Source: CAYSQW01 sp964433135 (GTDB lineage Bacteria > Acidobacteriota > Aminicenantia > Aminicenantales > Aminicenantaceae). From it: 64,000 bases of DNA. The stretch spans positions 62,001 to 126,000 of the forward strand of contig CAYSQW010000003.1 of assembly GCA_964433135.1 (NCBI GenBank), given 5' to 3'. The notes under the pieces are model-generated. The model ran no database searches and had not been told where the DNA came from. It saw only the letters and a program-made list of their open reading frames with translations. Position numbers and translations under genes: made by a program. Shown here piece after piece: positions 41,850 through 50,609 of the stretch (positions are counted from its first letter, which is position 1; every line of letters starts with the position of its first letter).

Positions 41850-44822
41850 ATGTCAACGAGTGCGGCCAGGGCGGATTTTCGAGTGAGGATAAGGGATCGG
41901 TATCGGAACGGCGGCAAGCGATCCGCGTTGATGATATTGATGGGATTGTGTCTTTTGGGCCAAACAGCGATCTCTCATGGATCGGTGCTTAACCCTGATA
42001 ACGGAACCCGAATCAAGATCCCACATCCACGGGATTATTTCGGCCATGCCGTAGGGGCGGACCGCAAGCTTGTCAGCTGGCGGGATGCGGCCGCTTATTA
42101 TCAAGAGATCGGACGTTTGTCTCCTCGGGTCACGGTAAAGGAGGTGGGAAAATCCACCTTGGGCCGTCCTTTTCTGCTGGTCCAGGTTTCGGGCGAAAAG
42201 ACCATCGCCGACCTGAGCCGATTTCAATCACTTCAGAAAAGGCTCTACTTCCAGGACCATGAACCGGGACAGGATCCCTATTCCCTGCACTCCAAGTCCC
42301 AGCGGGAACAGGTGTTCGAAGAAGGCAAGGTGGTCGTCGCGATCACATGCAGCATGCATGCGACTGAAGTGGGCGCGGCGCAGATGGGACCCGAGCTGGT
42401 ATATCGGTTGGCCGTCGAGGAAACTCCCGAGGTGAAGGCGGTTCTGAACAATGTCATCCTGCTGCTGGTGGCCAATCTCAATCCCGACGGGCAGGATCTT
42501 GTCTCGGATTGGTACCGGAGGTATCTGGGCACTCCCTATGAAGCCGGCTCCATGCCTTGGCTCTATCATGCGTATACCGGTCATGACAACAACCGGGATG
42601 CATTCATGTTCACCCAACAGGAAACCCGCCTCCTGGGGGAGGTCCTTTATAAGGAATGGTTCCCCTGCATATGGGTGGATATGCATCAGCAGGGATCCAC
42701 CGGCGCGCGCATGTTCGTCATGCCCGCCACCGATCCGATCAATATCAATGTGCATCCCCTCATCTATCGTCTGAACGGATTGTTCGGACACGCCCAGGGC
42801 GCCGCGCTGGAAGAGCAGGGGAAAGTCGGGGTGATCTACAATTCCACCTATACCAATTTCTGGGAAGGCGCGATGGGCTGGATGGGATGGTGGCACAATC
42901 AAGTCGGGATGCTGACCGAGGCAGCCAGCTGTCGGCTGGCCACGCCTACCCGACAGGAACAAGCCGTTCTGAGCCGCCCTCCCTCCGGTCCGGTGCCCAG
43001 CAGGGAGGAACGGAGGCGAATCGCGGCGGAAGGAGGGCCTCTGCCGGCTCCACGTGATGTCCAGCCGCGGACGGAATACCCGCGCCCCTGGTTGGGAGGA
43101 ACATGGACTTTACGGGATATCATTGATTATGATCATATCGCGGCCATGGCGGTTTTGGAAACGGCGGCGGGAATCCGGCGGCGGCTTCTGGAACAGATCT
43201 ATCATATAAATCAGACCACCATCGCCGGTTTTTTACGGGGTATGAAACGGGACGCGGACAAAGGATATGCTTCGCTGCCGGAAGGGATCCAGGAAAAGGA
43301 CGGCCAGATCGGAAGAATGATGCCGGGTTCCGCAGGGGCAGCGGGTACGCCTTATGCCGTCGTCATTCCCGGCATCCAAAACGATCCTCCGACGGTGGTT
43401 AAAATGCTCAAGACTCTGGAGCGCGGCGGCGTGATCGTGGAACGGGCCCGCTCTTCGTTTACGGCGGGCGATACCGAGTATCCGGCCGGGACCTATGTCA
43501 TCCGTTTGGCTCAGGTCTTCGGGCGCTATGCCAAGGACATGCTGGAACCGCAAACGTATCCGGAAGTCCGCCGTCATCCGTCGCTTCCTCCCGAGCCTCC
43601 CTATGATGTTTCGGGATGGTCCCTGGGAATGCAGATGGGCGTGGACTCGGTTTTCATCGATGCCCCCTTTTCCGCTTCTCTGGAAGTCGTGAAGGGAATG
43701 CCTCTTATCCAAGGACGACTCCATGGAAACGGCGAAGTGTACCTTATCGACGCCCGGCTGAATGACGGTTTCTCCGTAGTCAACCGCGTGTTTGCGCACA
43801 ATGCAGCGGTGGCGCGGGCCTCCGATGCTTTCTCCATGTCTTTCTCCGGGCGGGAGGGAGAGAAGCGCTTTCCCCCCGGGAGCTGGATCATTCAGGGTAT
43901 TTCCAGGGAAAAGGTGGAATCCCTGGCGCATGAATTCGGCCTGGATATCTACGCTTCACCGGAGTCACCGCGTATCGAGCAGGCCGTGGTGAAAAAACCG
44001 CGTATCGGGATCTATCAACCTTGGCAGTCGAATGCCGATGAGGGATGGACGCGCTGGGTGCTGGAACAGTACGGTTTCGACTATACCGTCCTTCATGCTC
44101 AGGATTTTTGGGCATCCGGGGGCGCGGCGCGACAGAAGTACGCGATTCCGGCTGAAGAGAGGTCACAGTGGCCTCCGCATGTGGCTGAGCACGCCCCGGC
44201 TGAAGTCAGCGATTCTCCCCTGGCGGAGCGTTTCGATGTGATCGTGTTCGCCCATCAAGGGCCGGAGGGCATCGTTCGGGGAACGGAGGCATCGAACGTC
44301 CCGCCGTTTTACCGCGGCGGGATCGGCAAAGAAGGACTCCGCGCCTTGAAAGAGTTTGTGAAGGATGGAGGATCCCTGGTGGCTCTGGGGGATGCGACCG
44401 GGCTGTTGACCAGAGAATGGCCTTTGGCCGTTTCGAACGCGGTTGCGGATATCGATACGGATAACTTCCTGATCCCCGGTTCGATCGTGCGGATCCAGAA
44501 TGATCCCCGTCATCCTCTTGCCTGGGGGATGCCGGAGGAAACCACCGGCTATTTTCGACGCAATCCGGTTTTTCGTCTTACGGAGGGATTCCGGGATCAA
44601 TCGGTGAGCATCCCCATCCGCTATCCCAACGACCGGTTGCGCGCCTCGGGCTGGGTTCGAGGCGGAAAACACATCGCCGGCCTGCCCGCCGTGGTTCAAG
44701 TCGAGTTATCCTCCGGAAAAGGGGGGCGGCTGGTGCTGTTGGGACTCAGGGTGCAGAACCGGGCGCAGACGCATGGGACGTTTAAGGTTCTATTCAACGC
44801 GCTGATGCCGACCACTGACTGA
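41850..44822 (+). CDS. Exported M14 family zinc carboxypeptidase
   Basis: 990 residues from the ATG at 41850; the ATG at 41847 is only 1 nt past the AAGGAGG core. The signal sequence has a basic N-region and a hydrophobic core near residues 27-44. The M14 domain occupies roughly 60-400. Zinc ligands sit in SMHATEVGAAQ (His, Glu) and DMHQQG (His). Arg/Asn substrate contacts are in NLNPDGQD and GHDNNRDAF, and the catalytic Glu is in MLTEAASC. The long C-terminal half (about 480-990) lacks a known catalytic motif but has a flavodoxin/GATase-like sheet (IVFAHQGPEG, GSLVALGDATG). It is the last gene of the peptidase run. Confidence 0.92.
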   Translation: MSTSAARADFRVRIRDRYRNGGKRSALMILMGLCLLGQTAISHGSVLNPDNGTRIKIPHPRDYFGHAVGADRKLVSWRDAAAYYQEIGRLSPRVTVKEVGKSTLGRPFLLVQVSGEKTIADLSRFQSLQKRLYFQDHEPGQDPYSLHSKSQREQVFEEGKVVVAITCSMHATEVGAAQMGPELVYRLAVEETPEVKAVLNNVILLLVANLNPDGQDLVSDWYRRYLGTPYEAGSMPWLYHAYTGHDNNRDAFMFTQQETRLLGEVLYKEWFPCIWVDMHQQGSTGARMFVMPATDPININVHPLIYRLNGLFGHAQGAALEEQGKVGVIYNSTYTNFWEGAMGWMGWWHNQVGMLTEAASCRLATPTRQEQAVLSRPPSGPVPSREERRRIAAEGGPLPAPRDVQPRTEYPRPWLGGTWTLRDIIDYDHIAAMAVLETAAGIRRRLLEQIYHINQTTIAGFLRGMKRDADKGYASLPEGIQEKDGQIGRMMPGSAGAAGTPYAVVIPGIQNDPPTVVKMLKTLERGGVIVERARSSFTAGDTEYPAGTYVIRLAQVFGRYAKDMLEPQTYPEVRRHPSLPPEPPYDVSGWSLGMQMGVDSVFIDAPFSASLEVVKGMPLIQGRLHGNGEVYLIDARLNDGFSVVNRVFAHNAAVARASDAFSMSFSGREGEKRFPPGSWIIQGISREKVESLAHEFGLDIYASPESPRIEQAVVKKPRIGIYQPWQSNADEGWTRWVLEQYGFDYTVLHAQDFWASGGAARQKYAIPAEERSQWPPHVAEHAPAEVSDSPLAERFDVIVFAHQGPEGIVRGTEASNVPPFYRGGIGKEGLRALKEFVKDGGSLVALGDATGLLTREWPLAVSNAVADIDTDNFLIPGSIVRIQNDPRHPLAWGMPEETTGYFRRNPVFRLTEGFRDQSVSIPIRYPNDRLRASGWVRGGKHIAGLPAVVQVELSSGKGGRLVLLGLRVQNRAQTHGTFKVLFNALMPTTD

Positions 44823-45285
44823 CCTGAATGATCCATGGAAATGGCTGATGAGATAGATAAAAAATCTCTATTGGAATAAATACATTTTTATCATCAGCCC
44901 TTTCCACCCTTCGGGCGAAGCAATCTCACGGCATCGACGGCACTGAAATCAGTTCGACGTACTATAGTACGTCGAACTGATATTCAGCTTGTCGCTACCA
45001 TAATATTGCTCCGTGGCTCATCCAGGCCGGTGCCGGGCCCTGAGTATGGTTTTTTCCTTAATACCAGGGTGGGTTGGAAGGAACGGCTGTGTAAGATCGT
45101 CGTTTAGACGAGATTTAGCCTGGTTTTGGTGCTTATTGACGTCTATTCACTGATGGGATTTAGTCTGAAAATACATCAAATGAGGTCGGGCCATATGTTT
45201 CATTCAGATTCATAAAGGAGGTGGGTACGGTTTTCACCTGAATATGAGGGTGGGTCGGCGGCGGGCGGCTTTAGAAATGGACGTT
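44823..45285. other. 463-nt intergenic region rich in inverted repeats; no gene seen
   Basis: Between the convergent M14 and hutH genes. It holds GGCTGATGA/TCATCAGCC arms (44843-44851 and 44891-44899), a 34-nt perfect palindrome (44948-44981), and two similar 38-nt stretches (45044-45081 and 45225-45262). No frame has a good start or known product. It may be a decayed mobile element, a pair of terminators or an RNA. Confidence 0.55.
44948..44981. repeat. 34-nt perfect palindrome
   Basis: Left half ATCAGTTCGACGTACTA is followed by its exact reverse complement. Pairing can extend outward with CTGAA/TTCAG after a 1-nt bulge. There is no T run on either side, so it is a poor classical terminator. 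Confidence 0.9.
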
Positions 45286-46803
45286 CTAAAACTCCGGCAC
45301 TTCGGTTTCGACGGTGCTCACGATGTCTCCGTTCTTTACGAAGCGGATGATCTTTTCTATATCTTGGTACATGATGCGGTCCTCTTCGAGGTGGGGAACA
45401 TGCCGGCGGATGAATTCGTGGGCGGCTGAGGTCCCTTTGCCGGGAGACAGGGGATGAAAGTCGATTCCCTGTGCGGCCGCCAGAAATTCGATGGCGATAA
45501 CATGCTGTACATTTTTTAAGATGTCCCAGGTATGTCGCGCCGAGATCGATCCCATGCTGACGTGATCTTCCTGTCCGGCGGATGTGGGTATGGAATCCAC
45601 GCTTGCCGGGTGAGCCAGGACTTTATTCTCTGAAACCAGCGCCGCGGCCGTGTACTGAGAGATCATGAAGCCGGAGTTCAAACCGCTCTTCTCGGTGAGG
45701 AAGGGGGGAAGGCCGGATACGTGAGGATTGACGAGCCGATCCACGGTGCGTTCCGAGATATTTCCGATCTCGGAGAGGGCGATGCCTAAGAAATCCATGG
45801 CGAACGCCAGCGGTTCTCCATGAAAATTTCCCCCGGAGATCACTTCTTCCTCATCAGCGAAAATAAGCGGATTATCTGTGGCGGAGTTTATTTCCACCTG
45901 AAGGATTTTCTCGACATATTCGATCGTATCGATGATGGATCCGTAGACCTGAGGAATGCACCGGAGAGTATAGGCATCCTGGACCTTGTCGCAGTTGGCA
46001 TGCGAAGCGATGATGGCGCTTCCTTCCACCAGACGGCGCATATTCGCCGCGCAGCGGATCTGACCGGCATGGGGACGAACGGCGTGGATCTTGGCGTCCA
46101 GAGCTTTCGATGTTCCTTTAAGGGCTTCCAAGCTCATCGCGCCGGCGATCTGCGCGTTTTTGAGAAGCAGAACGGCATCTTCCACTACCAGACATCCGAT
46201 GGCCGCCATGACCTGGGTTCCGTTGATGAGAGCCAGGCCTTCCTTGGGCCGGAGTTTGAGGGGCTGGATCCCGGCGTTTTGCAGAACGGGCGCCGCATCC
46301 CGCCGCCGACCATCCTGGATGCATTCTCCTTCACCGATGAGAACCAGCGCCAGGTGGGACAGAGGGGAGAGATCTCCGCTGGCCCCCACCGATCCCTGGC
46401 AGGGGATGTAGGGAACGATCCGGGAGTTGAGAAGATCCAGGAGTTTTTGAATCAATTCGAGCCTGACACCGGAAAAGCCTTTTGCCAGTGCGTTGGCGCG
46501 CAGAAGCATAATCCCCCGAACGACTTCCTCAGGAAAAGGGATGCCTACGTTGGTGGCATGGCTGCGGATGAGGTTTTGCTGGAGTTCTTCAGCGTGTTCC
46601 GAGGAAATCAATGTATTCGCCAGCTCTCCGACACCGGTCGTGATGCCGTAAACGGTACGCCCTTCTTCGAGTATTCTGTCGACGAAAGCACGGGACCGAT
46701 TGATGGGGATTTTCGCGGCCGGGGCCAATCGAATCTTTTCGTTACGGCGGCAGATCCGCACCACTTGTTCCAGTGAAAGTGAATGTCCGTCTATCTCGAT
46801 CAT
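45286..46803 (-). CDS. hutH: Histidine ammonia-lyase
   Basis: 505 residues, the standard HutH length. It deaminates L-histidine to urocanate and ammonia. The MIO cofactor forms from Ala-Ser-Gly at 141-143 (GSVGASGDLSPL). Other active-site landmarks are the tyrosine in VYGITTGVGELA (Tyr52), SHATNVG, and GQEDHVSMG near the C-terminus. The SHA and EDH residues favour histidine over phenylalanine or tyrosine. hutU, hutI and ftcD are not adjacent, so the rest of the pathway must be elsewhere. AAAGGA precedes the ATG at 46803. Confidence 0.93.
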   Translation of the reverse strand: MIEIDGHSLSLEQVVRICRRNEKIRLAPAAKIPINRSRAFVDRILEEGRTVYGITTGVGELANTLISSEHAEELQQNLIRSHATNVGIPFPEEVVRGIMLLRANALAKGFSGVRLELIQKLLDLLNSRIVPYIPCQGSVGASGDLSPLSHLALVLIGEGECIQDGRRRDAAPVLQNAGIQPLKLRPKEGLALINGTQVMAAIGCLVVEDAVLLLKNAQIAGAMSLEALKGTSKALDAKIHAVRPHAGQIRCAANMRRLVEGSAIIASHANCDKVQDAYTLRCIPQVYGSIIDTIEYVEKILQVEINSATDNPLIFADEEEVISGGNFHGEPLAFAMDFLGIALSEIGNISERTVDRLVNPHVSGLPPFLTEKSGLNSGFMISQYTAAALVSENKVLAHPASVDSIPTSAGQEDHVSMGSISARHTWDILKNVQHVIAIEFLAAAQGIDFHPLSPGKGTSAAHEFIRRHVPHLEEDRIMYQDIEKIIRFVKNGDIVSTVETEVPEF

Positions 46804-46833
46804 GTGAAATCCTTTCTAATCAGGCCTATATGG

Positions 46834-46862
46834 ATTATATGCCAGGCGGTGTTCGAAGACAA
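46834..46862 (-). promoter_or_regulatory. Promoter of hutH
   Basis: Minus-strand TTGTCT (46857-46862), 17 nt, perfect TATAAT (46834-46839), 30 nt before the ATG. Confidence 0.66.
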
Positions 46863-46911
46863 CCCGCAATCCTCTTCTCAGTAACGAGTGTTTGTGGCCA
46901 ATGAAATCAGC

Positions 46912-46940
46912 TTGACAATAATTTCCGAGTGTCTTATGTT
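46912..46940 (+). promoter_or_regulatory. Promoter of the tetR-MMPL unit
   Basis: TTGACA (46912-46917), 17 nt, TATGTT (46935-46940). The expected transcript start (about 46947) falls inside the adjacent inverted-repeat operator. Confidence 0.65.
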
Positions 46941-46944
46941 TTAC

Positions 46945-46966
46945 ATTGACCGAATGGTCGGTCAAT
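46945..46966. promoter_or_regulatory. Inverted-repeat operator, probably for the adjacent TetR protein
   Basis: ATTGACCGA-ATGG-TCGGTCAAT, a perfect 9-bp inverted repeat with a 4-nt centre, typical of TetR-family operators. It covers the likely transcript start of the regulator gene, implying self-repression. Confidence 0.8.
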
Positions 46967-46984
46967 ATAAAAGGATTCCTTCCA

Positions 46985-47590
46985 ATGCCGAAGATTGTGG
47001 ATAAACCGGAAAAACGGTCGATGATATTGGAATCCGCTATCAGAATTCTTGCCCGCAAGGGATATAAAAACACACGGGTTGCTGAAATCGCCGAGGAAGC
47101 GGGTATCGGTAAAGGAACGATCTACGAGTATTTCGAGAACAAGGACGAAATATTGACGGCTTCGTTTCAAGCCTTCATGTCCGAAATCCAGTCGGTGATC
47201 ACTCGAAAAATCCAGGGGATTCCGGATCCGTTGGAGAGGCTTCGCGCCTATATCTCCGCCTGGATGGAGATTTTCGACGGTCGGCATATCGAAGTCATGG
47301 AAATCATGTTGGATTTTTGGGCGGAGGGCGTTCGTAAGAAACAGGCCGGAGGGCTGTTCGATCTTGCCGCGGTTTACCATAAATACCGGAATTTTCTGGC
47401 CGACCTCCTCCGCGAAGGTATGGATCAAGGAAAAATCATCAAGACGGACGCGGTTGAGGCTGCATCCGTTTTCATCGGCGCCGTGGATGGGATCTTGATC
47501 CAATGGATCTTGGATCGTGACGATTTCGATCTGAAAAAAGCGTACCAACGGTTGGGAGAAATCATCCTCCGCGGCCTTGAGCCGGATTGA
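46985..47590 (+). CDS. TetR/AcrR family transcriptional regulator
   Basis: 201 residues from the ATG at 46985, after the operator; an in-frame upstream start would lie within the operator. The N-terminal helix-turn-helix is clear (ILESAIRILARKGYKNTRV, AEEAGIGKGTIYEYFENKDEIL). The C-terminal helical domain (about 60-201) would bind a small ligand. It is followed 98 nt downstream by a large RND/MMPL exporter on the same strand, the usual target for this regulator type. Ligand unknown. Confidence 0.93.
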   Translation: MPKIVDKPEKRSMILESAIRILARKGYKNTRVAEIAEEAGIGKGTIYEYFENKDEILTASFQAFMSEIQSVITRKIQGIPDPLERLRAYISAWMEIFDGRHIEVMEIMLDFWAEGVRKKQAGGLFDLAAVYHKYRNFLADLLREGMDQGKIIKTDAVEAASVFIGAVDGILIQWILDRDDFDLKKAYQRLGEIILRGLEPD

Positions 47591-47688
47591 TTTGGTGAAA
47601 TCTTCGTCGGAGAACGCCATGCGGTTTCATGGCCGAGATTTTTTAATGGAGAGGCGCCGGTTTAGGAGATAAGGAAGGAGAATTCTGT

Positions 47689-50568
47689 ATGCGAGAAAAT
47701 ATCCTGAAAAGTCTTGCGCGGTGGCATGCCCGTCATCCCTGGAGAATGCTGCTGCTGGTTTTTTTCTTGACCGTTCTGTTCGCGGCTTTGGCCGGCCGTC
47801 TGACCGTGACCATGCGCTGGTCCGATCTTCTCCCCGCCGACGACCCGCGAACGGTTCAATTCAATACGATCGTCGATGAATTTGTTTCCGCCACCAGTCT
47901 GGTGGTTGTGGTGCAGGGAGAGGAAGAACGGATCAAGGCGTTTGCAGATGATGTGGCCCCGAGGTTTCTGGAATTGAAAGACGAAAGCCACAATGAAGCG
48001 CATCAAAAAAAGATCGCCGATCTAAGGCGTAAATTGGAGAAGCTTCGGGGGAATCCGGGTGCTAAGGAAAAAGCCGCGGTGCTGCTCACACAGATCGAGG
48101 ATTGGGAAAAGAGAGTGGATATGCCGCTTTACCGGCGCGTGGATTATAAGCTTGAGACGGAATTCCTTCGTGATCACGGCTTGATGCTGCTTAAAGAGGA
48201 TAATCTCAAGGATATCAGTGAGGTGTTCACGGATCCAAATTTAGAGGGGATTCTCTTTAACCTCAATCAGGCCATGGAAAAAGAATATGTTGGACAAGAG
48301 GAATCCATTTCCACCCGGGAGAAGGAGGATCGTGCCATCGGATTTCTGAACGGCATTGAAAGGCTGGTCGCTTCGCTGCGACAGGCGGCTGAAGGGCAAC
48401 CGATAACAGCGGAAGAGATACGCGAAACCGCGGACACCCTGCTCTTCGGTGATCCCTATTTTCTTTCCTATGACAAACAGGCATTGGTTTTGAACGTCAT
48501 ACCCAACTTCACCATGATGGATTTGGATCTGTTGGTCGTGGGAACGGATGCCGCCCAGAATATTCTGGATGAAGCTGTGGAACGTCACCCCGGAATCACA
48601 GCGGGGCTGACGGGATTCCTGGCCGTAGGTCGTGATGAGATGGTTTATTCCGAGCAGAGTTTGGGATATACCACGCTGATCGCTTTCGTCGCGATTCTTT
48701 TCCTGCTCATGATCTCTTTCAGAATGTGGGTGGCGCCCCTTTTGGCCGTAGCCAACCTTCTGATCGGATTGATATGGTCCGTTGGTGTTACAGCCGCGAT
48801 TGTCGGACAGCTCAACATCATGACGCAGATGATGGCGGTTATTTTGCTTGGACTCGGGATCGATTTCTCGATTCATTTGATTTCCGGTTTTACGGAATGG
48901 AGGGCGGCCGGTGACGGAATCGGCCCGGCTTTGGAGAAAACATTCATCAAAAACGGGATGGGCGTCGTCACGGGAGCTTTGACCACGGCCTGTGCTTTTC
49001 TGACCTTGATCATAAGTCACTCACGAGGCATGAAGGAAATGGGGCTCGTAACCGGAACAGGCTTGATCTGCATACTCTTATCCACTTTTCTGTTCCTGCC
49101 TTCCCTGCTTGTGTTCCGGGAGCGGCGGTTGGAGAAGCGCCGTTCGCGTCAGGGAGCCGCGATCTCCGTTCCTCCGCGGGATATCCGTTTCCGTTTCCTG
49201 GGGCTTTCCGCCGACCTTCTTGGGAAAAAATGGGTTTTTACCCTGCTGAGCGCTCTGGGCGTAACTTTGTTTTTTCTGTGGACGGGATCGCGTATCACAT
49301 TCGATCACAACTACATGAATATCGAGCCTAAGGGATTGACGTCGATTCTGCTGCAGGATGTCGTCATGGAGAAATTCGACTTGAGCATGGATTATGCCAT
49401 GGTGCTGGCCGATGACATGGAGGAATCCCAGCGTCTTTCCCGCGATTTTAGAAATATGCGTTCTGTGGCCGCTGCCGAGGATATTTCCGTCTATCTGCCT
49501 ACTTTTGAAGAACAGCAGGCGCGAAAACCCCATGTCGCGGTGGTCCGCTCTTCGATCCGCAAGACCGCTTTTCGGGAGGGAATGCCTCCGGGGGCGCGGA
49601 AAGAACTGACCGAACAGATCGAGCGGCTCGAGATGAATATCATGGAGATGCAGGATATGGCCTTTATCGGAGGCCAGGATAAAATCGATATGAAATGCCA
49701 GCGGCTTGTCGGGGATCCCGAGGACCCTGAATCTCCAAATCCGGTTCGGGAGCTGGCTCTTTTACTGGAAGGGGAACCGAAAACCGTATCCGCCGGCTTG
49801 AACCGTTTTCAGAATGCTTTCGCCCCGTACTTTAAGGAATCCGTGCTCCGGATGACTTCCGTCGATCCCCTTCATCTGGAAGACCTTCCCGATTCCATCC
49901 TGGATCGCTATGCTAATCAGGCCCGGGATAAATATCTGATCACGGTTTTTCCCGCCGGGCATGTCTGGCAGGACGCGGAGTTTCTGAAAAGATTTGTGGG
50001 CGACCTGGAAGCGGTCAGCGATAAGGCTACCGGAATGCCCCCGGTCTTTCGTGCTTTGATCGAGGTGATCGGTCGCGACGGGCGCAATGCCGTACTGCTG
50101 ACCATCGTCGTGGTGTTTTTGCTGTTATGGGTGGATTTTCGCAGCCTGCGATATGCGGCCATGGCTATGATTCCTCTAGCGGGAGGTGTTATTTGGATGG
50201 TCGGTTTGATGCGGCTGACGGGGATGCAGCTGACGGTCATGAATGTCATGGGCCTTCCCATGATCATCGGGATCGGTATCGACGACGGAGTACATATCGT
50301 ACACCGCCTGCGTCAGGAGGGAAGCGACAATCTGGCCGCGATCTTTTCCAGTACGGGAAAAGCGATTTTGCTGACATCGCTGACGACCATGTTGGCCTTC
50401 GGATCCCTGGTTTTTTCCATCTGGCGCGGCTTCGCACATCTTGGCGGAGCGCTTTTTTTGGGCGTCGGGGCCTGCTTTCTGACAACCGTCATTATCCTGT
50501 CCGGGATCATCGGAGGGATGCGGTTGCGGCGGCGTTCGGGAAGCGAGGAAATGGAATCTATTGGTTGA
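47689..50568 (+). CDS. RND superfamily exporter, MMPL type
   Basis: 959 residues. Inner-membrane protein with two repeats of one helix, a large periplasmic domain and five helices. The first helix is near 19-38, a block of helices at about 318-470, another single helix near 520-540 and a final block near 790-945. The periplasmic domains contain a charged segment near 100-150 predicted as coiled coil. The GIDFSIHLI and GIGIDDGVHIV motifs hold the membrane aspartates/histidines used for proton flow in MMPL/HpnN-like transporters. Substrates of this group are lipids or hydrophobic compounds (hopanoids, mycolates). AAGGAAGGAG precedes the ATG. Confidence 0.92.
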   Translation: MRENILKSLARWHARHPWRMLLLVFFLTVLFAALAGRLTVTMRWSDLLPADDPRTVQFNTIVDEFVSATSLVVVVQGEEERIKAFADDVAPRFLELKDESHNEAHQKKIADLRRKLEKLRGNPGAKEKAAVLLTQIEDWEKRVDMPLYRRVDYKLETEFLRDHGLMLLKEDNLKDISEVFTDPNLEGILFNLNQAMEKEYVGQEESISTREKEDRAIGFLNGIERLVASLRQAAEGQPITAEEIRETADTLLFGDPYFLSYDKQALVLNVIPNFTMMDLDLLVVGTDAAQNILDEAVERHPGITAGLTGFLAVGRDEMVYSEQSLGYTTLIAFVAILFLLMISFRMWVAPLLAVANLLIGLIWSVGVTAAIVGQLNIMTQMMAVILLGLGIDFSIHLISGFTEWRAAGDGIGPALEKTFIKNGMGVVTGALTTACAFLTLIISHSRGMKEMGLVTGTGLICILLSTFLFLPSLLVFRERRLEKRRSRQGAAISVPPRDIRFRFLGLSADLLGKKWVFTLLSALGVTLFFLWTGSRITFDHNYMNIEPKGLTSILLQDVVMEKFDLSMDYAMVLADDMEESQRLSRDFRNMRSVAAAEDISVYLPTFEEQQARKPHVAVVRSSIRKTAFREGMPPGARKELTEQIERLEMNIMEMQDMAFIGGQDKIDMKCQRLVGDPEDPESPNPVRELALLLEGEPKTVSAGLNRFQNAFAPYFKESVLRMTSVDPLHLEDLPDSILDRYANQARDKYLITVFPAGHVWQDAEFLKRFVGDLEAVSDKATGMPPVFRALIEVIGRDGRNAVLLTIVVVFLLLWVDFRSLRYAAMAMIPLAGGVIWMVGLMRLTGMQLTVMNVMGLPMIIGIGIDDGVHIVHRLRQEGSDNLAAIFSSTGKAILLTSLTTMLAFGSLVFSIWRGFAHLGGALFLGVGACFLTTVIILSGIIGGMRLRRRSGSEEMESIG

Positions 50569-50609
50569 CGGGTTCATGCTTCCGCCGAATGGCCGTCTCT
50601 TATCGGAGA

